NCBI GenBank assembly: GCA_001871075.1
Contig: MNUP01000085.1
Coordinates: forward strand, 1-16,997
Direction: 5' to 3'
DNA: 16,997 nucleotides
Source of the DNA: Candidatus Desantisbacteria bacterium CG1_02_49_89
GTDB lineage: Bacteria; Desantisbacteria; UBA1551
Made by a program: the position numbers and the translations under genes. A model generated the notes under the pieces. It was not told where the DNA came from. It worked only from the letters and a program-made list of their open reading frames with translations, and did no database searches. How positions within the stretch are numbered: the first letter of the stretch is position 1; each line of letters starts with the position of its first letter. Positions 11,795 to 16,997 of this stretch are shown in pieces.

Positions 11795-14700
11795 TTACTT
11801 CTTCTTAGGGGGACGGCCGCGCTTTTTGCCTGCGGGCTTTTCCAGCTTTGACCCTTTATCTTTCGCAAGGCTCCCTCCATTACTAACTTGGCGGGTCTTC
11901 GAAAAGCCCTGCCCTACGACATCTTTTTCATCATCCTCAGGCGCTATGCGCGCGACCGCGACAACCTTGTCCCCGGCTTCCAGCTTCATTATGTGCACAC
12001 CCTGGGTTGCCCTGCCTATTTCCCGCAGGCCCTTGACCCCGAACCTGATGATTATGCCTGAAGAGGTTATGACCATAAGCTCGTCTTTGTCCTCAACCGT
12101 CCTTATGGCAACAACAGGCCCGTTCCTGTCGCTTCCCTTGATGTTGATAACGCCCTTGCTGCCCCTGTGAGTTTTGCGGTATTCCTTGATCTCTGTCCGC
12201 TTGCCGAACCCGTTCTCTGTCACGGTGAGAAGCGACTGTTCCTCGCTTGAGGTTGTGACCATCCCTATCACGTAATCCTTCTTTTCAAGGGACGCGCCGC
12301 GCACGCCTGTCGCTCCCCTGCCCATCGGCCTGACCTCCTGCTCTCCAAACCTTATTGCCTGGCCCTGGTACGTTCCGAGGATAACTTCCTGGTTTCCGTC
12401 AGTAAGGCGCACGTCGATAAGCTGGTCATCTTCGCGCAGTTTCAGGCCTATGATGCCTGTTGACCTGGGATGCGAATATTCCGAGAGAAGGGTTTTCTTG
12501 ATGACCCCGTGTTTTGTCGCCATTATGAGGAAGTGCTTGTCATCGAACTCCCGCACCGGTATGTAGGCGGCTATGCGCTCTTCCTGGGAAAGCTTGAGCA
12601 GGTTTATTATAGCCTTGCCCTTTGCCTGCCTTGAGCCCACCGGGATCTCGTAGACCTTCATCCAGTAGACCTTGCCTATGTTGGAGAAGAAAAGGATCTG
12701 GTCGTGGGTTGAGGCTATGATGATGTCCTCGACAAAATCCTCCTCTTTGGTTTCCATTCCCACAACGCCCCTTCCGCCCCTGCGCTGCCTGCGGTACGTG
12801 TCAAGCGGCAGGCGCTTTGTGTACCCGGCGTGGGATATCGTGACGACCATGTCCTCTTCCTGTATCAGGTCCTCTATGTTGAATTCGGCCTCTCCCTCGA
12901 CTATCTTGGTCCTGCGGCTGTCCCCGTATTTCTTCTTCAGTTCAGCGAGATCTTCCTTAATAAGGTTAAGGATCTCTTTCGGGGTCGCCAGTATGAATTC
13001 CAGGCGCGCTATCTTCTTGCGCAGTTCGATATATTCCTGGTCAAGCTTCTCCTTTTCAAGCTGCGTCAGCCTTTGCAGCTGCATCTGCAGGATCGCTATT
13101 GCCTGCTCTTTGCTTAAGCTGAAACTGTCCATCAGTGCCTGGCGCGCCTCGTCCGCGTCCTTGGATTTCCTGATGGTCTTTATGATGGCATCCAGGTTTG
13201 CAAGCGCTATTTTCAGGCCCTCGACTATATGCGCCCTTGCCTTCGCCTGTTTCAGCTCAAACTGGCTGCGCTTCGTGATTATTTCCTGGCGGTGCTTGAT
13301 ATAATAATGCAGCATTTCCTTAAGGGTGAGCACCTGGGGCTTGCCGTCAACAAGCGCGAGCATTATAACGCCGAACGTTGCTTGCATCTGGGTGTGGTGG
13401 TAGAGCTGGTTCAGTATAACGTCCGGCATTTCGTCGCGCTTCAGCTCTATGACCACGCGCATCCCCTCGCGGTCAGACTCGTCGCGCAGGTCGGCAATGC
13501 CTTCTATCTGTTTTGTCCTTACAAGGTCCGCGATCTTCACAAGCAGTTCTGACTTGTTCACCTCATAGGGTATTTCCTTAACTATTATATTGGTCTTGCC
13601 CTGCCTGCCTTCCTCTGTATCCGCAAGCGCCCGCACGGTTATCAGGCCCCTGCCTGTTTCGTAAGACGACCTTATACCGTCCCTTCCCAGTATTATGCCC
13701 CCTGTGGGAAAATCAGGTCCGGGCATTATCTTCAGCAGGTCCTTGACATCTATGGCCGGGTTATCTATGACCGCGGTTATCGCGTTGGCAAGCTCAATAA
13801 GGTTGTGGGGAGGGATGTTGGTCGCCATCCCGACCGCTATGCCCGAAGAGCCGTTGAGGAGAAGGTTGGGCAGAACAGACGGCAGCACGCTGGGCTCTTT
13901 CAGGGTTCCGTCAAAGTTGGGAAGGAAATCAACGGTTTCGGATTCTATGTCTTTGAGCATCTCCATCGCCATGTGCGCGAGCTTCACTTCGGTGTATCTC
14001 ATTGCCGCGGGCGAGTCCCCGTCAACAGACCCGAAATTACCCTGGCCGTCGATAAGAGGGTAGCGCAGGCTGAATTCCTGCGCCATCCTGACAAGGGTGT
14101 CGTAGATCGCGAGGTCACCGTGCGGGTGGTATTTTCCCATACAATTATGAGAAACCATCCCGTTTGCAATAAATTCATGCGTATTTTCTACCTGCATATC
14201 ATAGGTTACCTCGGGGTGGGCCTGCTCGATTTTCGCCACCCTTAAGAAATAGATTTCGTCTGAAATCACGTCATTTATAAATTCTGCTAAAGGAGAACCA
14301 ACCTTCACCAGTTTCTCCTGAATGCCCCAGTCAACAATCTGAGTTCTTCCCAAGTATTTTTCTTTTAAATCGGCTGAATAACGAATCTTGCAACCACCCG
14401 GATATTTTATTCCCCTTCTGAATTTCTTACCGGATCTGTCGGTGTACCACCCGCCGCCAAGATGCGAGCTGCTCAATTCCTTAAAAATAGTTTCTGAACC
14501 GTTAGGAACAATGTCGTATTTAATAAGCTTCAGCCTGTCAGATCCAATCTTCCTTAGCAATTCGTTCTTAGCTCTTTTACCTTCATCCATAAGGTTCAAA
14601 AATGGCGCCAGTTTTGCGGCAAAGCGCCCGTTTGTTTCCAGCAAGAAAGAAGGATGCCTGCTTTTTATCTCTCTGCCGTTAACGATGTGGCTTTTGAGAT

Positions 14701-15976
14701 TTTCATTTTTATATTTTGTGCTGAAAATGCCAAGGTGCTGAAGCAGCACCGCAATTTGGTCAACCAGCGTCTCAGAAATAGATGTGTATCTGATGATGTT
14801 CCTTTTGTTGTGAATGCTGCCGTCGCCGTCTATTAAACCGCTGATAAACGAAAATATTGCGCTCTTCGGCGATTTAAGTATCTGCGGCGGGATAACCTTG
14901 GTTAAAGCATTGATGTCTTTCAGAGAAAACGTAGAAATCAAATAGGAATTGATTTCCGAGCTATTGATCCTTATCTGATACCCCCTGTTTCTCATTATTT
15001 TACCGCTGGTTGCTCTGTAATCGTAATCGATCACTTCTGTCGTGGCGTCATATTTAAATTCTACTTTAAGCACCGAATGTATTTTTTCCATAATCGGCTT
15101 TGAATTAGAGTAAAAACAAATTCTTGGATATTTCCCCCTGGCAAGCCAGCCGTCGGAGATTAATTGCCCAAGGAGGTAGGCGATGTTTTCATTAAGATAC
15201 AGGATTCCTTTTTTAAAATCGGGCAGTCTCATATACTCTTTGATTTCAGGATAATGGGCGCGGACGACTATGTGGTCGTTCTCGCTGAGCTTCCCGGCCT
15301 CTTTCCACTCATATTTGAGCTCTTTGTTCAACACCCTGAACATCTGGGAGGGGGTCGCTGTGCTGGATATTCCGTTTTCAAGCGAAATCTTAACCAGGTT
15401 TCTTTCCGGCATCTCGTATAGTTCGGTAACCCTTTCCTCTCCGGTTTGCGTAATTATTGTTTCTCCCCGCTCCACTTCTTGAACAGGGATTAAACCGCGA
15501 TTTGTCAAAATGAGCGTATCCTTAACAAAACACTCGCCCACGATGCGCGCGCTCTTCTTGTACGGCTTGTCGGGGCTGCACCCCAGCTCGTTCATCGCGT
15601 GCAGGATCCTGCGGTGCACGGGCTTCAGCCCGTCGCGGATATCAGGCAAAGCCCTGCCTACTATCACGCTCATCGCGTAATCTATGTATGAGTCCTGCAT
15701 TTCATCTTCTATTTCTCTGGGCAGTATGCGTTCTTCCGAAGGTGGCGGGGCAGCGGGTTCGGGTTCAGGGTGCCCGAACTTGTTCGGGGGTTTTTTGTTT
15801 TTTGCGGGCGGCTCGGTAAGCGGCACAAGCTCGGGGTGCCCGAACTTGTTCGGGGTTTTCTGTTTTTCCTCGTCAGGCGCTGCTGCCTTCGGTTCCTCTT
15901 TCTGCGCATCCTGCGCGATTTTAACGATTTCTTCTATGCCCTCTGCTGGTTTCTTTTTCGGTCTTCCTTTTGGCAT
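11795..15976 (-). CDS. gyrA: DNA gyrase subunit A, interrupted by an intein
   Basis: A 1393-aa precursor: 930 aa of gyrase A plus a 463-aa intein (residues 149-611). After splicing the N-terminal junction reads [17 protein letters not shown]. The catalytic tyrosine is in AAMRYTE (Tyr661 of the precursor). The GyrA-box QRRGGRG is at 1064-1070, ahead of the C-terminal beta-pinwheel, which marks gyrase rather than topoisomerase IV ParC. It cuts and passes DNA with GyrB to add negative supercoils. The first 85 residues are an unusual Pro/Lys/Glu-rich extension with PNKFGHPE twice, encoded by a duplicated palindromic repeat. Both ends carry AT-hook-like cores (KGRPKKK at residues 3-9, KRGRPPKKK at the C-terminus). 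ATG 15976 has GGAG about 9 bp upstream. gyrB is not in the window. Confidence 0.95.
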   Translation of the reverse strand: MPKGRPKKKPAEGIEEIVKIAQDAQKEEPKAAAPDEEKQKTPNKFGHPELVPLTEPPAKNKKPPNKFGHPEPEPAAPPPSEERILPREIEDEMQDSYIDYAMSVIVGRALPDIRDGLKPVHRRILHAMNELGCSPDKPYKKSARIVGECFVKDTLILTNRGLIPVQEVERGETIITQTGEERVTELYEMPERNLVKISLENGISSTATPSQMFRVLNKELKYEWKEAGKLSENDHIVVRAHYPEIKEYMRLPDFKKGILYLNENIAYLLGQLISDGWLARGKYPRICFYSNSKPIMEKIHSVLKVEFKYDATTEVIDYDYRATSGKIMRNRGYQIRINSSEINSYLISTFSLKDINALTKVIPPQILKSPKSAIFSFISGLIDGDGSIHNKRNIIRYTSISETLVDQIAVLLQHLGIFSTKYKNENLKSHIVNGREIKSRHPSFLLETNGRFAAKLAPFLNLMDEGKRAKNELLRKIGSDRLKLIKYDIVPNGSETIFKELSSSHLGGGWYTDRSGKKFRRGIKYPGGCKIRYSADLKEKYLGRTQIVDWGIQEKLVKVGSPLAEFINDVISDEIYFLRVAKIEQAHPEVTYDMQVENTHEFIANGMVSHNCMGKYHPHGDLAIYDTLVRMAQEFSLRYPLIDGQGNFGSVDGDSPAAMRYTEVKLAHMAMEMLKDIESETVDFLPNFDGTLKEPSVLPSVLPNLLLNGSSGIAVGMATNIPPHNLIELANAITAVIDNPAIDVKDLLKIMPGPDFPTGGIILGRDGIRSSYETGRGLITVRALADTEEGRQGKTNIIVKEIPYEVNKSELLVKIADLVRTKQIEGIADLRDESDREGMRVVIELKRDEMPDVILNQLYHHTQMQATFGVIMLALVDGKPQVLTLKEMLHYYIKHRQEIITKRSQFELKQAKARAHIVEGLKIALANLDAIIKTIRKSKDADEARQALMDSFSLSKEQAIAILQMQLQRLTQLEKEKLDQEYIELRKKIARLEFILATPKEILNLIKEDLAELKKKYGDSRRTKIVEGEAEFNIEDLIQEEDMVVTISHAGYTKRLPLDTYRRQRRGGRGVVGMETKEEDFVEDIIIASTHDQILFFSNIGKVYWMKVYEIPVGSRQAKGKAIINLLKLSQEERIAAYIPVREFDDKHFLIMATKHGVIKKTLLSEYSHPRSTGIIGLKLREDDQLIDVRLTDGNQEVILGTYQGQAIRFGEQEVRPMGRGATGVRGASLEKKDYVIGMVTTSSEEQSLLTVTENGFGKRTEIKEYRKTHRGSKGVINIKGSDRNGPVVAIRTVEDKDELMVITSSGIIIRFGVKGLREIGRATQGVHIMKLEAGDKVVAVARIAPEDDEKDVVGQGFSKTRQVSNGGSLAKDKGSKLEKPAGKKRGRPPKKK
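14144..15532 (-). other. GyrA intein with LAGLIDADG homing endonuclease
   Basis: 463 aa, in frame within gyrA between Glu148 and Cys612. Block A starts [10 protein letters not shown]. The endonuclease motifs are [11 protein letters not shown] (intein residues about 120-130) and [12 protein letters not shown] (229-240), a two-motif LAGLIDADG enzyme. Block F/G reads [21 protein letters not shown], then the +1 Cys, so the nucleophiles Cys1, Asn463 and Cys+1 are all present. Block B reads ATPSQMF, with Gln63 where inteins usually have the His of TxxH. The segment is visibly richer in A/T than the flanking gyrA sequence, as expected for a transferred element. It lies just ahead of KYHPHGD, not at the mycobacterial MRY/TE site, which is intact here. 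Confidence 0.95.
15768..15789. repeat. CCGAACAAGTTCGG palindromic repeat in gyrA, copy 1
   Basis: A 22-bp sequence built on CCCGAAC - AA - GTTCGGG, identical to 15834-15855. On the minus strand it is translated as PNKFGHP in the GyrA N-terminal extension. Confidence 0.8.
15834..15855. repeat. CCGAACAAGTTCGG palindromic repeat in gyrA, copy 2
   Basis: The second identical 22-bp copy, exactly 66 bp (22 codons) from the first, so both are read in the same frame. The following T-rich stretch is also similar, so the duplicated unit may be about 40 bp. Confidence 0.8.
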
Positions 15977-16007
15977 TTGTATTTACTCCTCTCTCAAAAT
16001 AGTCGAT

Positions 16008-16242
16008 AGTCCCGCCTTCGCAAATACTTAGCAAGTCTATGGTTCCTCTGTTCGAGAAAAACTTGCTAATTGCTACGGCGGGCAGGCTGTTCGTCGTCAG
16101 TCAATGGTCTGTCGTTCCTGCGGAAGCAGGAACCCAACAAATAATTTCATAATTACATACCCGTTAAACCTTGCTCTCCTTGCTTTCTTCTTTGGCTCTT
16201 CGTAAATTTTGTCTTTGAATTACCCCGCGGCAAGCCGCGGGG
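16008..16242. repeat. Three palindromic repeats upstream of gyrA
   Basis: This 315-bp gap holds no gene. At about 16010-16085 is a long imperfect inverted repeat with CCCGCC / GGCGGG ends and TAGCAAGT / ACTTGCTAA inner arms. At 16114-16133 is the hairpin GTTCCTGC - GGAA - GCAGGAAC. At 16223-16242 is CCCCGCGGC - AA - GCCGCGGGG. I see no clear promoter for gyrA here. Confidence 0.65.
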
Positions 16243-16291
16243 GGTTAAATCATATTTTTGATAAATTTTTTAATTACAAAAGATTCTGTGT

Positions 16292-16540
16292 CTATCCAAC
16301 GATTGAATCTATTTGCTCTTGATTTTCTCTATTTAGTTCTTCCTTGGACATATCATTAATTTCATTTAATAAATGTTCTGTTTCTTCTTTTAGCTTTTTG
16401 TGTTTCTTTTTTAGCTGGGCAACATATTCTTTTTCTTCCTTAGCCAACCCTTCTTCGTCTTCTATGTCACGGGTTATACTATCTATTTCATCAAGTAAAT
16501 ATTGTATGTTTTCTTGGTGCTCTTTTGTTGTATCAACCAA
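16292..16540 (-). CDS. Coiled-coil protein; likely 3' part of a frameshifted gene
   Basis: Eighty-two residues from a TTG, almost all Glu, Lys, Asp and Gln, with heptad-like spacing: a long coiled coil. The frame stays open upstream with no good start and reads GYTCWLFFRENEKLKDKIIR before this point, so its natural start is probably in the neighbouring frame. Joined to the membrane segments encoded at 16609-16749 it makes a sensible membrane-anchored coiled-coil protein of about 150 aa. Function unknown. Confidence 0.5.
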   Translation of the reverse strand: MVDTTKEHQENIQYLLDEIDSITRDIEDEEGLAKEEKEYVAQLKKKHKKLKEETEHLLNEINDMSKEELNRENQEQIDSIVG

Positions 16541-16608
16541 TGCTTCAAAACGTATTATCTTATCTTTTAATTTCTCGTTTTCTCGAAAAAAGAGCCAACA
16601 CGTATATC

Positions 16609-16749
16609 CTAAAAAACACAGCCGATTATTAAGATACTCCTTGTTGTTTTAAATAGAAAGATATAGCCACCGGATAAAATTACAGCAATAATAAAAATTT
16701 TACGTACTGTTGCGCCAAAATGGCTTTCTTTTAGCTTTGTTTTTGCCAT
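16609..16749 (-). CDS. Membrane-anchor peptide; likely 5' part of a frameshifted gene
   Basis: From ATG 16749 (AAAGGG about 6 bp upstream) it encodes about 46 residues: MAKTKLKESHFGATVRK, then the membrane helix IFIIAVILSGGYIFLF and the start of a second (SILIIGCVF). It ends at a TAG right after a run of six T. Reading one base back continues into LGYTCWLFF, completing a second helix, and then the coiled coil at 16292-16540. An in-frame TTG at 16797 gives a 62-aa version. The gene is probably broken by a one-base loss in the T run, or is read by slippage there. Confidence 0.5.
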   Translation of the reverse strand: MAKTKLKESHFGATVRKIFIIAVILSGGYIFLFKTTRSILIIGCVF

Positions 16750-16798
16750 ACTCAACCCTTTTTCTCTGCCGCGCATTTTTCTCGGTTTTGAATTCAAC

Positions 16799-16972
16799 TC
16801 ATTGAATATAAGACCTATCTAATATTATAGCAAGCAATTCGGTATTTGAGAGTTTTTCGGGCCCATACCGTTCCAGTCTTTCCCTGGGCCGCTCAATCCT
16901 CGGCATGCCCTCTATGGTGGTTCCGCCGAGGCGCCCTTTGGAGTTTTTATTTTTTGACTCCTGTGTTTTCAT
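16799..16972 (-). pseudogene. RadC (UPF0758) N-terminal remnant
   Basis: About 57 residues from ATG 16972. The segment MPRIERPRERLERYGPEKLS followed by NTELLAIIL matches the N-terminal HhH-like region of RadC/UPF0758 proteins, which are about 220 aa with a C-terminal JAB metalloprotease-like domain. Here the frame ends after LAIILDRSYIQ and the rest is absent; the next 50 bp belong to the membrane-protein gene. A TATAAT lies at 16991-16996, at the edge of the window, so transcription may start close to 16984. The truncated product would lack the metal-binding domain. Confidence 0.7.
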
Positions 16973-16997
16973 CTGTGCTCTCAAAACAATATTATAC

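Noticed and set aside
11516-11880. Open frames between gyrA and the terminator
   Set aside because: They consist of translated palindromic repeats and have no ribosome binding site or family match.
12672-13304. A 210-codon plus-strand open frame inside gyrA
   Set aside because: It is antisense to a well-conserved part of GyrA, and its Ser/Arg-rich product is typical of a shadow frame.

Overview
Every confident gene in this window lies on the minus strand. The gene content is metabolic and housekeeping, broken up by accessory genes and many short palindromic repeats. The organism is probably an uncultured environmental bacterium. The repeat-rich gaps, the URO-D-like/glycosidase/dehydrogenase neighbourhood and the nucleotidyltransferase pair recall Omnitrophota or related PVC-side lineages, but this is an inference from style; no rRNA or tRNA is present to settle it. 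At least four near-consensus sigma-70 type promoters can be read directly.

Layout, low to high coordinates. (1) 1-511: a DUF433 antitoxin gene with a strong promoter; its DUF5615-type toxin is cut off after about a dozen codons by a dispersed repeat. (2) 547-5411: a carbohydrate-related block with a 1049-aa predicted six-hairpin glycosidase-like protein, which carries two repeat insertions in frame, and a URO-D/MtaA-like protein. A short remnant of a different glycoside hydrolase lies just upstream of the latter. (3) 5710-9300: an accessory island. It holds a small basic protein paired with an internally deleted nucleotidyltransferase, flanked by two copies of a 40-bp palindromic promoter-operator, then a five-helix membrane protein, and then the most unusual gene here, a RibD-like deaminase fused to a COG2865-type GHKL ATPase and a winged helix. 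(4) 9319-11293: an SDR epimerase and a medium-chain dehydrogenase, probably the continuation of the sugar block. (5) 11343-11785: a cluster of repeats and a terminator. (6) 11795-15976: gyrA with a 463-aa LAGLIDADG intein. (7) 15977-16997: more palindromes, a membrane/coiled-coil gene split by a frameshift, and a RadC N-terminal remnant.

The glycosidase, URO-D-like protein, epimerase and dehydrogenase look like one degradation or modification pathway for an unusual sugar or methylated compound, later split by the accessory island. The deaminase-ATPase gene, with an operator-like palindrome over its promoter and a membrane-protein gene downstream, is the best candidate for an undescribed (possibly defence) system. 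The gyrA intein is the other main feature: its insertion point differs from the mycobacterial one and it lacks the usual block B histidine.
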